Positions 28,820 to 37,951 of a stretch of DNA of 37,951 nucleotides are shown piece by piece. The stretch comes from Russula earlei (lineage: Eukaryota; Basidiomycota; Agaricomycetes; Russulales; Russulaceae), in the NCBI GenBank assembly GCA_025769875.1, contig JAGFNK010000504.1:1-37951 (forward strand), written 5' to 3'. Position 1 is the first letter of the stretch, and every line of letters begins with the position of its first letter. The notes under the pieces are model-generated. The model saw nothing but the letters and a program-made list of their open reading frames with translations. It had not been told where the DNA came from and did no database searches. The position numbers and the translations under genes were made by a program.

Positions 28820-30226
28820 TGGGACACTGATAGACACCACACAGGGATCAACATCCCTGATGGTGTAACTTGGGGCAACAAACCAGCCAGGTATGTGGCC
28901 TATGATGTTGCTTTGGGAGAGCCAAGAGTAAGGGGGAAGAACGGAGAAGGCCATGGAGACTATGGTGAGATCCTCCAGGCCACCCCTTGTTACAACCTCT
29001 ATAACTATGGCCAAGATGAACATGACCTAGACTGCTTTGACACGGAGAAGCAGTTTGAAGGGCACTGGTGACAGACCCTCTACCTACTAGGCAACTATGG
29101 GCTGCAGGCAGAGCTCTACCACTTAGACCACCTCTACACCCAACAAGAAATGTTGGAAGCTAACTACAAGGTGCTTGAGGAAGAGGAGAAACAACTGCAC
29201 TACAAACTGGGTAAATACCTGGGTGAGAAGTGAGGAGTAGAGAGAGGCAGGGCCAAAGCCAAGGAGAGGATGGTGGCAGCCAAAGTACACTCACATTGCT
29301 GGGAGCTCATCGAAGCAGGCTGTAGCCAGGGAGAAACCCCTCCAGGTGTATGGGCTGAAGAACTCCTCACCAACTACCAGGCTGGACAGCCTATTCCCCC
29401 TTTACCCATCTTCATCCCTCAGCTGCCTTTGGCAGACATTGCTCAGGGGTATGATGACTCTACCCCAGAACCAGTACCAGCCAGCCCTGCACCTACGACT
29501 GTGCAAGGGTATTCAGAGGAGGAGGTTGATGTCCTCCAAATCATGTCCAGCATGCGCCTTCAAGGAGGGGCAGGATCAGAAGCGTCACCAAACCCTCCCC
29601 CCCAGAGTTCCATCTACTACCACTCCTATAGCAGCAGTGGAGAAGCATCTACTGCAATGGCTGAGGAGTTCATTCCAGAACCTCAGCAACTGAACATGAT
29701 AGAAGGGAGAAGGAAGAGGAACCAATGCAAGTATTGTGGTGAGGTAGGGCACTTTAATAAGTACTGTCCACTGCCCCACCAGTATTGCCATGACCAGTTG
29801 GCAGCAGACACTGCCTCGCACTGCTTGGTGCCTCCCTATCATTGTTCCTATACACCTGTCAGATTGTGCCCTTTCCACCAAGGATGGGAAATGGCACACC
29901 TGAGCAAGAAGAGGAAGTCCAACCAGGAGAGGGAGGACATTGCTAACCCATGCATCCTGCAGGTAGAAAAAGGAGAAGGGTCCAGGACCCTTCAAGAGCT
30001 TTTTATGACCCCTCTCTGCTCCGACACACCTCCGGTCAGGAGGTTGCCCAGGGACTCTGACAGACTCCCACAGATCATGTCTCCTTCAGCTGTTGCTGAA
30101 GAGTCGGAGGCGATAGTAGCCTCAGCATTGGCTGCCTATGAGGCAGCAGAAGAAGGCCAATACACCTTCACGTTGTCACCTCCTCCCCTTGATGATGATG
30201 GTGTTGACCCCACCACTCGATTTTAG
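28820..30226 (+). pseudogene. Element B 3' ORF (ORF3) with CCHC zinc knuckle
   Basis: Same frame as the chromodomain, separated from it only by TGA 28817-28819; further TGA at 29069 and 29231, then open from 29234 to the stop after 30226. Residue blocks: WDTDRHHTGINIPDGVTWG; a predicted coiled coil (LYTQQEMLEANYKVLEEEEK); a Pro/Ser-rich linker; the zinc knuckle CKYCGEVGHFNKYC (about 29726-29767); a Cys/His-rich sequel; an acidic C-terminus. The sibling copy has CAA at the first stop, so the ancestral protein was probably fused to pol. A nucleocapsid-like RNA-binding role is inferred from the knuckle. It is in the position where retroviruses have env, but no signal peptide or membrane segment is seen. 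Confidence 0.75.
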
Positions 30227-30254
30227 AATCATTGGTGTGTGGGACCACCAATCT

Positions 30255-30267
30255 GAAGGAGGGGTGA
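30255..30267 (+). other. Polypurine tract of element B
   Basis: GAAGGAGGGGTGA immediately before the LTR start TGTTACC; primes plus-strand DNA synthesis in LTR elements. Confidence 0.7.
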
Positions 30268-30888
30268 TGTTACCAAGTGGTTTGGGGTCCAGAAGATGCC
30301 AGAACACCTGAACTATGGACTACACCATTTGCATCATGTGTGCATCAGATCTTGATCATTTATGTTTGTTGATATCGCGTTCAGAACACGTTGATTGTAT
30401 CTTTCTGAAGATGTGTTGAAGAAGCAATGAGTAGTATTGCTTCTGTCCCAGATGTTCCTGTACCACCACATACATCGCTTCCTTGATTAGGAAAGTACTT
30501 ATGACACTGAGATTGCTAATAGGGAAGCACTTAATGCTTCCAGCACTGAGATTGTTTACATAGAAGCAACCTCACTTCTATGAGCCACCCTTTGCTTCTA
30601 TAGCACCAACCAGTACTACAGTAGCACAAACCTTATCCCTGTAGGGCTACATAAAGCCCCCAGTCTGTAGCAGTTGAGCCTTAAGCTCAACTTAGTTTGC
30701 CAATCCCAAACAGTTGACTCCTACCCCAACTGCAGAGCCCCTCTCATCTTGTTGCCATACTCCAGAAGGATCTAACACTCCTTCCCCTCCACAAGTATTG
30801 CTTGCTTGACTCAAGCATATCTGCATTGGTAGGACACATTTATAGACACGACCATTGATCTTATTTAAGGCACTTTGGAGCCTTAACA
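30268..30888 (+). repeat. LTR F (3' LTR of element B)
   Basis: 621 bp, TGTTACCAAGTGG...GAGCCTTAACA. Identified as 3' LTR by the polypurine tract on its left; the only copy in the window, so the right end is set by the TG...CA rule and the start of LTR E sequence at 30889. Confidence 0.75.
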
Positions 30889-31324
30889 TTGTGGAGGCAT
30901 AAACTTACCTGTGTCAGGTTTAGGGCTGACTGAGCATCTTACTGATCATTGTGGAGCAATGACACCATTATGATGTCACTGTGGAGTGCTTGGTGAGCAG
31001 ATGATGTCAGTGTGCAGTTACTCAGTCAGCCATGATGTCATTGGAGCTAAATGATGTCATATGAGTTATGCAACCAGTTGTAGGAGTCTATGCCACTGTT
31101 TCAGGTCCTTGGTGGCTGAGTGGCCATGTGGCTGCCACATGATGATTACCCAATCAGGAAATGGGTGTCTAGTCATGTCATAGTGCCTTTGTGACATTGA
31201 TATCTTGTACCACAGGAAGAGTAGCCCATGAAATAGAAGTGGATTGACAATGTAAAGCAAGAGGAGTTTCCTTTGAGTGGTCTTTAGACAATATGTAGCC
31301 ATGACTTGGCCTTGGTTTGCAACA
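30889..31324 (-). repeat. LTR E-c fragment
   Basis: About 436 bp of LTR type E in reverse (minus start TGTTGCAAACC at 31324), cut at its U3 by the insertion of element B. Keeps the CRE-like octamers. Identity to E-a and E-b is clearly lower than between those two, so it is an older copy. Confidence 0.85.
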
Positions 31325-31500
31325 AGGGCTGAGTGGGAGCAAATGCATACTGTGGTATGAGGGGTGAGGTGGAAGGGAAACCAGAGAGCAAGAGGAGCAG
31401 GCAGAGAATGGGAGCACAAGGCTTTCAAGGTTGAAGGCGAAGGTGAGCGGGAGGCAAACAAGGAGGCATGAGTGATGAAGTAAGTGAGCTAGGGGTGAGC
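31325..31500. other. Unassigned spacer split by solo LTR A4
   Basis: Together with 33039-33086 this is one older sequence. On the minus strand it gives a Leu/Ser/Pro-rich frame without motifs. No gene called. Confidence 0.4.
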
Positions 31501-33038
31501 TGTCAAGACTCACTGTTGAACTATCCAGTTCAAGAGCGAGGGCTAAGTTCAAAGACAAGTCGATAGACATCCAAGACGGCATGGGCAAGAAGTAGAGTCC
31601 AAAGCAGTAACAAATACCAGAGAGGTATAGTTACTGGAAGAGTCAAGCAGGTACGCAGGGAAGAGGCCAGAATGGTCACAAGGGGACGGTCCTTAAAGTA
31701 GTATCCCAGGGATAGAGAGTGCCGTAAAAAAATGGACAGTCTGAAGACAGTCCGTTACTTTATTGAGCGCTTATATACTACAAGAGAACTGCTAAATAGG
31801 GAACAAGTCATAACCTTGTTATCAAGCACAATAGATGGATGAGTAAGAAGTCAGAGTATGCTTACTGAGCATGCTCAGTCATGCTCAGTAAGCTGCTGAG
31901 TAAGAGGGCTTCTAATGATGAGTAAGAGCCCCTATTGTCCACGTGTTCACTGCTTTAGTACATGTGCAAAGCACCTGATTCATTTGCTGTTAGTTAGTTT
32001 AGGGCCAGTCATTTGGGGACTTTAGTTTGGTTCCAGGAATAATGTTGTCTATAAGGCCCTTTATATAGTTCTTGTTGTAATCTTTTCCTCTTGTCACCCT
32101 TGTTCCCTCGGTTACTGTTTCATCCCTTGATGTTGATAGTCACTTATTGTGTTTCACTTATTGTGTTTCACCTCTTGTGTTTCATCTATTGTTCGAGCTC
32201 CTTTTGCTATTGGCTTAGTATTATCTATTGTTCTGCATATGGTACTGTACAGCCTTGCTAGATACAGTATTTAGGCACCTGTAGAAGCTGGGGAATGCCC
32301 CAAGCTTAGCTTTGTCCCATTCCCTGTCGCATCCCTTGCCTGTATACTCTCTCAAATCACAACTTGCTTGTGCTGGCCTACACTCTGCTTGACCTAAGCA
32401 CATCTCAGGGAACTCTTGCATTCCTTTTTCCTCCTCTGCTTCTCTCTCATCATCCTCCTCTTCTGTGAAACCAGGAGATCGACTCTGTCTGTGGACTGAG
32501 TCATTGTCTGACTCAGCCTTGGGATGCTAAACCATTGAACCAGTCTCCTTGAGCCGGCCCCACTGAACCCTTGAACCAAGTCACAGGGACTTGGCCCCAC
32601 TGAACCCTGAGCTAACGCTCTTACGGCCATGACACCATAACAGTTCTATTAGGGTCCTTAGAGTCAACCCTAATACTTCTATTAAGGTCCTTAGTATTGC
32701 TTTATAGTTCGTTCTATAGTTATTAGAGTTAGTCTAATAACACGTTGTAGGGTCCTTAGTATTGTGTTAGTGCCTATTGTAGGGCATTTAGAGTCGTCCT
32801 AAAGGGTCCCTAGGGAGGCTATAATGCTGTCCTTTATTGCTAAAAGGGTTGCCATTAAGTGGGGCTTGCTGTATGTCGATTGTGCCAAGAATCGCTCGTG
32901 CAACAATGCGCGTGCAATATTGTGGACACCTCTACTCACCCCTTTTGTCCATGTGAACAGGGTGAGACCATAGGGACTGGGTTTCCTCTGATAAGGAAGG
33001 GTCCTTCAAGGGCCCTCTCCGGAGAATGGTTCATGACA
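31501..33038 (-). repeat. Solo LTR A4, interrupted by solo LTR H1
   Basis: Type A LTR (about 963 bp without the nested piece) with a perfect duplication TGAGC (31496-31500 and 33039-33043). Confidence 0.93.
32073..32642 (+). repeat. Solo LTR H1 nested in LTR A4
   Basis: 570 bp, TGTTGTAATC...CACCATAACA, with a perfect duplication GTTCT (32068-32072 and 32643-32647). A second copy, in reverse, is at 37068. TATTTAGG near 32268 is its likely TATA-type box. Confidence 0.92.
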
Positions 33039-33086
33039 TGAGCAAGGAAATGGAGGCACTGGCAACAAAGAGAGACTTGGGGCAGC

Positions 33087-33599
33087 TGTCATGAACCATT
33101 CTCTAGAGAGGGCCCTTGAAGGACCCTTCCTTATTAGAGGAAACCCAGCCTTTATGGTGTCACCCTGTTCACACAGACAAAAGAGGTGAGTAGAGGTGTC
33201 CACAATATCGCGCACACATTGTTGTGTGAGCAATTCTCGGCACAATCAACATACAGCAAGCCCCACTTAGTGGCAACCCTTTTAGCAATAAAAGACAGTA
33301 TTATAGCCTCTCTAAGGACCCTTTATGACGACTCTAAGTGCTCTACAAGAGGCACTAACAAGACATTAACAAGCCTACAACACATTATTAGACTAACTCT
33401 AATAACCCTAGAACGAACTATAGAGCAATACTAAGGACCTTAGTATAAGTATTAGGGTCAACTCTAATGACCCTAATAGAACTATATAAGGGGCCTTATA
33501 AGCAACTCTATTCCCTGAACCAAACTACAAGTCCTCAAATGACCGGCCCTAAACTAACTAACAGTAAATGAATCAGGTGTTTCACATGTGTACTAAAGC
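33087..33599 (+). repeat. LTR A5 fragment, opposite orientation
   Basis: About 513 bp of LTR type A, starting TGTCATGAACC on the plus strand and cut at 33599 by the LTR of element C. It faces A4 across only 48 bp, forming a long inverted repeat. Confidence 0.9.
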
Positions 33600-34482
33600 T
33601 GTCACGGTAACTAGCCGTGTCAGTTCACAAGCAGAAAGCAAGTCGATGATAGAGAGGTGTTCAAGAAACGGGCTGGTTCCCGTGTATAATGAGTAAGGAT
33701 CCCTGCAGCGGTCGAAGTGTTTTATGCTAAACAGGTTATGGCCAATAGACCCTTCCTAGTACGACTCGGTCCGTTGAGAAGCTAGGGTAAGTTTGTAATG
33801 GGATAGACTAGGGCTGGTTCCACTAGCTATATGCGTTCAAGTCCGTCGGGACCTTGAACAACGCAGAGAGAGTAGAGGAAGGTAGGTCTTAAAGGAGGAG
33901 AGCTCTTCTCAGGAGAGTGAAGAGAGACTCTTAGGGAAGGAAGGGAAAGGCGAAGAGTAGATGGTGGATGGTGTGTTGAGAGTTGATGAAATGGAGAGGT
34001 GGTTGTGAGTTAAGTTTGTGAGAGTGAAGTGGGTTGCAGGCGAATATGTTTGGACAAGAGTAGGTTGGATTCTACAAGAGACCAAGCTTAGGGCTTTGGT
34101 CACAAAGTACTGAGCTTATATATACAGGAGAAGCGCAGCAATAGCTGCGCTTTGACTGTGCTACTAGTATAGTAGGAGTCATAATAAGTAGGAGTCATAG
34201 GAATGAGGCCACGAATGAGTCAGAACCAAGTAACTGTGCTGCACAGTAGGTGCGCAGCATTGCACAGTCGAAACTAAGAAGTGAACATAAATGGAAAGAG
34301 AACCAAACAAAGGGAAAGTAACAGCAATCCAGTGTTACCTGGACGTGTATGGATCACATGATAACACAGAAAGGATCACAAGACGTAAGAGATCACAAGA
34401 CCAGTAAGTAAAGGGACGTACGCAAGCAAGCAGTCCGTAGCAAAAGGTAAGAAGTAAACTGTAAAAGGAAAATGGTGTAACA
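33600..34482 (-). repeat. LTR C (3' LTR of element C)
   Basis: 883 bp; minus-strand start TGTTACACC, end CCGTGACA. A TATATATAAG box lies at about 34115-34124 on the minus strand. Two copies of AGTAGGAGTCATA occur near 34170-34200. Inserted in LTR A5; the expected duplication (AAAGC at 33595-33599) has its partner outside the window. Confidence 0.85.
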
Positions 34483-34496
34483 TCACCCCCCCATCA
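34483..34496 (-). other. Polypurine tract of element C
   Basis: Minus strand GATGGGGGGGTGA adjoining the LTR start. It shows that the preceding ORF is the last one of the element, not a 5' gag. Confidence 0.7.
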
Positions 34497-34502
34497 AGGC
34501 CC

Positions 34503-35694
34503 CTAGAAGTGAGAACGACGACGATAAGGCCGACCTACTTTCCTCCAGGGCTGGTCCGACTTCGCAGATCGTACCCTTTTTGTTTGATGATCTCCTCTGT
34601 TGGGACAGTTTGGTCGAATGTGCCCCAGTTCACCGCAATGAAAGCAGGATTTTCTGGAGTGACGGGAGGAGATTGGTGGGAGTCTAGGAGAGTCAGATGC
34701 GAAGGATGAGCTAGAGAGTCGGAAGGAGTCGGCGGAGGAAGACGAATCGAGTCGCATAAGTTCCTGTAGGCGACTATCCATCTTCTTCTTCGTCTGATCT
34801 GTCTTGCCACCTGAGGTTGAGGGTAACCCGATTGAGAGTATTGGCGGCGGCAAGGGTTTGTTTGACTTCTCTAAGGTGTCCTTGATGTTCGAGTATTTGG
34901 GCGAAGAGGAGGCGTATGGTTTGCCTCCTTTTGAGGATCTCCGCTGTCCTGTACCTGTATGACTTGACTCCTGCTGTGAGTGAGGGGTCGTTGTCGTCCT
35001 CAATGGCCCTATTGACGAAGTTTGTGTAAGGCTGGTCAGCGAGGAGCATGTCCCACTGCTCCTCGTTGGGGACTGAGATGGGCCAGGCAGCGGGGATTGG
35101 TGTGAATACTCGAGAGAAAATGGGGGCTCCCTTGCCAAGGGTAGCGTGGATGAGGGGTTCGGGTCGGGCATCCAGCTCGACAAGAAACCAGTTTGCCCTG
35201 TACATGGTTCCTCCAGGGTACTCAGGGACTGCGAAGTCAACAAGGGGGTAGTCCGTGGAGGGGATCCAGTCAGGGCTGGGTTGTGGAAGGCGAGGGGCGT
35301 CAAAGAATTTGGCGGCCTCGAATTGTTCGGCAAGGGAGAATGGGGATGGAGTGCGTGCTGGGAAAAGGTCAAGTCCCAGGGCATTGCACTCAGATCCGAG
35401 AAGGGTGGAGGAGAGGGAGACGGATGGTGAAAGAGGGGAGAGACAAACTCGGGCGACGGCGTCGTCGTTGTCCTCATCGCACTCGTAGGCAGGAGGGTTT
35501 TTGAAGGGTAGGGACCTTCTTGCCAGTTGGGGAGTGGGGGAGGCGATGGCGTCGACGTCGGCATAGGAAAGAGTGGGGGAAGGGTAGGCGAGAACGGGGG
35601 AGGCACAAGTGGGGACTGGGGACGAGGGACAGTAGGCAGGGGATGAGTAGGTTGGGACGGGCGAGGATGGAATATAAACTGGGGATTGAGACAT
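34503..35694 (-). CDS. Element C ORF3: Pro-rich/helical protein with C-terminal zinc knuckle
   Basis: I take the ATG at 35694-35692 as start: MSQSPVYIPSSPVPTYSSP opens a Pro/Ser repeat region. The middle holds FSLAEQFEAAKFF, STDYPLVDFAVPEYPG, YRANWFLVELDAR, HATLGKGAPIF, WDMLLADQPYTNFVNRAIE and a helical ILKRRQTIRLLFAQILEHQG stretch. This frame stops at 34774. The neighbouring +1 frame then gives a Ser-rich basic region and the knuckle CFHCGELGHIRPNC (about 34607-34648) to the stop at 34503. So the full protein needs a +1 shift, a tiny intron, or the copy has an indel between about 34774 and 34850. A nucleocapsid-like RNA-binding role is inferred. Confidence 0.7.
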
Positions 35695-35829
35695 TGGCAG
35701 ATATGAGAAGAGGTAGAGTTTGAAGGTGAAGAGGGTGGAGAAGGTGAGGAAGTAGTTTGGTAGGTGGAATGGATGAGATGGCAAGCAAGTTGTAGAAGAT
35801 GCTCTGCCGTCTCGAGTTCTGGAGGAGGG

Positions 35830-35837
35830 TTTTTATA
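35830..35837 (-). promoter_or_regulatory. Candidate internal promoter for element C ORF3
   Basis: TATAAAAA on the minus strand overlaps the TAA stop of pol. It lies about 140 bp upstream of the ORF3 ATG, with a pyrimidine-rich leader between. That spacing would suit a separate ORF3 transcript. Not proven. Confidence 0.3.
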
Positions 35838-37067
35838 CATGAGCTCGTCCACCCGCAGGGGAATTTGTCTTTGAGTTCAAGTATTCTTTGAGTAGAGCCG
35901 GAGCGTGAAGGTCAGCAGAATTGACCCATGAGCGCTCCGAAACCGGGTATCCTTCCCAATGAACAAGGTATTGTGTCCTGCCTCGGTACTTCCTGTCTCC
36001 GATGATCGCAGCAATTTCATATTCTTCTTCTCCTTGTACAATGTCAGGTGGTGGTCGGGTAAAAGCTTTGCCGTATGCCCCTGTTTCAGTGAATGGCATG
36101 AGAAGATCCACATGAAACACATTGTGGATTTTCATTGATGGGGGCAATTTGATGCGATATGCCACTGGTGTGATTTGTTGTATCACCTCAAATGGTCCAT
36201 AACGCCGAGGGGCAAGCTTCTTTGATGGGGCCTTGACCACCAGATTACGTCCATCCAGCCACACGAGTTGTCCTTCTTCGAGCTTCCTTGGTTCTTCTGA
36301 TGGTTTGATACGTTTCAGAAGTTCCTCCTGTGCCCTGGATCGTACCTGTTCCATGATTTTGAGACGTGTTTCAGCCTCTGGAACAGATATATCCATTGTT
36401 GTCCATTTGGCAGTTGGATTGAAACCAAGAAGAAGTTCGTGTGGTGTGTGCCTGGTGCCTTCATGTCGCCAAGAATTGTGAGCAAACTCAGCAATAGGAA
36501 GTAGTGTGTGCCAATCGTTTTGCCGTTAGTTTACGAATTCCCTTAGATAAGTCTCAATCCAGAGGTTCATCCGCTCAGTTTGTCCGTCCGTGCGTGGGTG
36601 AAAGGCGGTGCTCAAATTTTGTTTGATCCCTGTGGCTTTACAGATGGCCCTGGCGAAGTTTCCTTTGAAACGAGGGGTCCCTGTCAGAGATGATTCTCTT
36701 GGGAATTCCGAACCATGGAAATAGATTAGCCAGGTACTTGATGGCGACGCCCAAGCCATCTATAGTTTTATTACAGGGGATAAACTTTGCGGCCTTTGAG
36801 CAGCCTTGATCAACGATGGTAAGAATGGAATCGTATGATCCGGACTTTGGAAGATCCGTGATAAGGTCCATTGAAACATATTGGAAGGGGCCAGCTGATA
36901 CATTTGTATCAAATGGTTGGAGTGGCGCATGTTTCAGGGTGGTGATGGCTTTAGATTCTTGACACTTAGCGCATCCCTTGACGTATTCTTCCACAAATAG
37001 ACGGAGTCTGGGTCCTTCGTATTTCCTTCTTATAAGGTCCCAAGTGTTAGCGATGCCAGGGTGTCCT
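35833..37067 (-). pseudogene. pol: Element C pol: integrase, GPY/F and chromodomain
   Basis: Zinc-finger continuation and CAKCQESK; catalytic Asp in VSMDLITDLPKS, Asp in RIISDRDP, Glu in TDGQTERMN. One extra C in the CCCC run near 36685 shifts the frame after RDP. A TAA follows REFVN (near 36529). The rest is open: GPY/F YGPFEVIQQITPVAYRI, HNVFHVDLLMPF, and chromodomain YEIAAIIGDRKYRGRTQYLV with HWEGYPVSERSW. The TAA end at 35833-35835 leads in frame toward ORF3. Would encode the cDNA-inserting enzyme directed to chromatin. Confidence 0.9.
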
Positions 37068-37654
37068 TGTTACGGCGTCGCGGCCGTTAGAGCGTTAGCT
37101 CAAGGTTCAGTGGGGGCCAAGTCCCTGTGACTTGGTTTCAAGGGTTCAGTGGGGCCGGCTCAAAGAGACCGGACTAAAGGGTTTAGCGTCTCAAGGCTGA
37201 GTCAGACAATGACTCAGTCCGCAGACAGAGTCGATCTCCTGGTTTCACAGAAGAGGAGGACGATGAGAGAGAGGTTAGAGGAGGAAGAGGAACACAAGGG
37301 TTCCGTGAAGTGTACTCAGGTCAAGCAGAGTGTAGACCAGCACAAGCAAGTTGTGATTGAGAGAGTATACAGGTCAAGGGATGCGACAGGAAATGGGACA
37401 AAGCTAAGCTTGGGGCATTCCCCAGCTTCTACAGGCGCTTAAATACTGTATGTAGCAAGGCTGTACAGTACCATAAGCAGAACAATAGATAAAGGTGAGC
37501 CAATAGCCAAAAGTAACTTGACAATAAGTGAAACACAACAGATGAAACAATAAGGGACCATCAATATCAAGGGATGAAACAATAACCAAGGGGACAAGAG
37601 AACATAACAAAAGGATTTTATGGACGAACCAAACAAGGGGGGTAACTCATAACA
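37068..37654 (-). repeat. Solo LTR H2 inside element C integrase
   Basis: 587 bp, minus-strand start TGTTATGAGTTACC, end GCCGTAACA, with a perfect duplication GTCCT (37063-37067 and 37655-37659). It splits the HHCC zinc finger between the two His residues; discounting the LTR and one duplication copy, the pol frame is continuous. TATTTAAG near 37440 is its TATA-like box. Confidence 0.93.
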
Positions 37655-37951
37655 GTCCTCCCACTGGGGAATCGTGGACTTCCTTCAAGACTTCCCGTCG
37701 TAAAATGGGGTCATCAGGCAGGTAAGTGCGTAAGGGGAGTGACTTGTGTGAGTAAGCTTTGCGTGCAAAAGCTTCCTGGTTATCGCCAAAGGTACGGTTA
37801 AGGGTAGGAGCACGAGTTTCAGGGATGTTTGCCATCTGCAAGTGCTCATTGAAGACATGATCAGGTAGGAGTGTGATAGCTTTATTATGGATGTTTTCTC
37901 CTTTGTGATCAGGTCGTCGTGATAGAATATCAGCAACAGTGTTAGACTTTC
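37655..37951 (-). pseudogene. pol: Element C pol: RNase H end and start of integrase zinc finger
   Basis: Open to the right edge. Reads VADILSRRPDHKGEN (RNase H C-terminus), a linker, then LPDDPILRREVLKEVHDSP (start of the zinc finger with its first His). Interrupted only by solo LTR H2. Confidence 0.88.

Larger units (their letters stand above)
26833..30888 (+). mobile_element. Element B, plus-strand copy with 3' LTR
   Basis: Gypsy element from within RNase H to the 3' LTR (type F). Order: RNase H end, integrase, GPY/F, chromodomain, Ser/Pro linker, 3' ORF with zinc knuckle, polypurine tract, LTR. The 5' half is deleted at the LTR A3 junction. The right flank is an LTR E fragment, so B had inserted into an LTR E. 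Confidence 0.9.
33600..37951 (-). mobile_element. Element C: Ty3/gypsy chromovirus, partial
   Basis: Read right to left: end of RNase H, integrase zinc finger (split by solo LTR H2), integrase core, GPY/F, chromodomain, ORF3 with zinc knuckle, polypurine tract, 3' LTR. The element continues past the right edge. It carries few disabling changes (one inserted C, one TAA, one +1 frame change), so it is the youngest gypsy copy here. Confidence 0.9.

Noticed and set aside
28820..30226. ORF3 as a retroviral env gene
   Set aside because: Position fits, but there is no signal peptide, membrane segment or furin-like site, and the CCHC knuckle argues for nucleic-acid binding.
34503..35852. Full 449-codon frame starting MDELMYKNPPPELE as one protein
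   Set aside because: Its upstream two thirds is Pro/Ser/Thr-rich read in the wrong phase; the overlapping frame (start 35694) has balanced composition. Only the C-terminal knuckle part is accepted.
1..37951. CRISPR arrays, tRNA or rRNA genes, tyrosine recombinases (Starship-type captain)
   Set aside because: Looked for and not seen; the 11-bp array at 15680 has no spacers, and no DUF3435-like or other recombinase frame was found.

Overview
The window is a deeply nested transposable-element block from a filamentous fungus, most likely a basidiomycete of the Agaricomycetes. The evidence is Ty3/gypsy chromovirus pol genes with GPY/F and chromodomain tails, a LINE with a C-terminal RNase H/CCHC region, an MFS transporter relic with 40-60 nt introns, and short fungal-type introns. 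I found no rRNA, tRNA, CRISPR array or bacterial gene. Element names (A-H, TIR-1 to TIR-3) are mine.

Layout. 1-1460: 5' end of LTR element A (minus strand, running off the left edge) with its LTR; it sits in the gag of element D. 1461-16441: element D (plus strand), a decayed gypsy element (gag, protease, RT, RNase H, integrase, chromodomain, 3' LTR). It is cut by three 2.9-3.3 kb elements with 340-410 bp terminal inverted repeats (TIR-1, TIR-2, TIR-3), each at a TTAA site with a TA duplication. Its 3' LTR carries a solo LTR (G). 16442-22446: pieces of element B in two orientations, looking like one copy cut by an inversion, with a secreted-protein gene fragment, an extra retroelement ORF, two solo LTRs and a captured RT fragment. 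22447-26551: a low-TE island with a broken MFS transporter and the 3' part of a LINE. 26552-30888: a second B copy (plus strand) with pol, a 3' ORF and its 3' LTR (F). 30889-33599: LTR fragments and nested solo LTRs. 33600-37951: element C (minus strand), the youngest-looking one, with 3' LTR, a zinc-knuckle 3' ORF and pol interrupted by a solo LTR (H).

The most interesting signals are: (1) the TIR family, which has no recognisable transposase and may carry a spliced, uncharacterised gene; (2) an extra protein encoded downstream of the integrase in two gypsy families (B, C), ending in a CCHC zinc knuckle, with a related reading frame at 17.8 kb; (3) a self-priming signature at the element A LTR; (4) a consistent CGA-to-TGA (or CAA) decay pattern that points to CpG-methylation-driven mutation.

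Almost every coding region here is a pseudogene. Insertion order can be read from target-site duplications: the solo LTRs G, H (twice), E-b, A2 and A4 all retain perfect 5-bp duplications.
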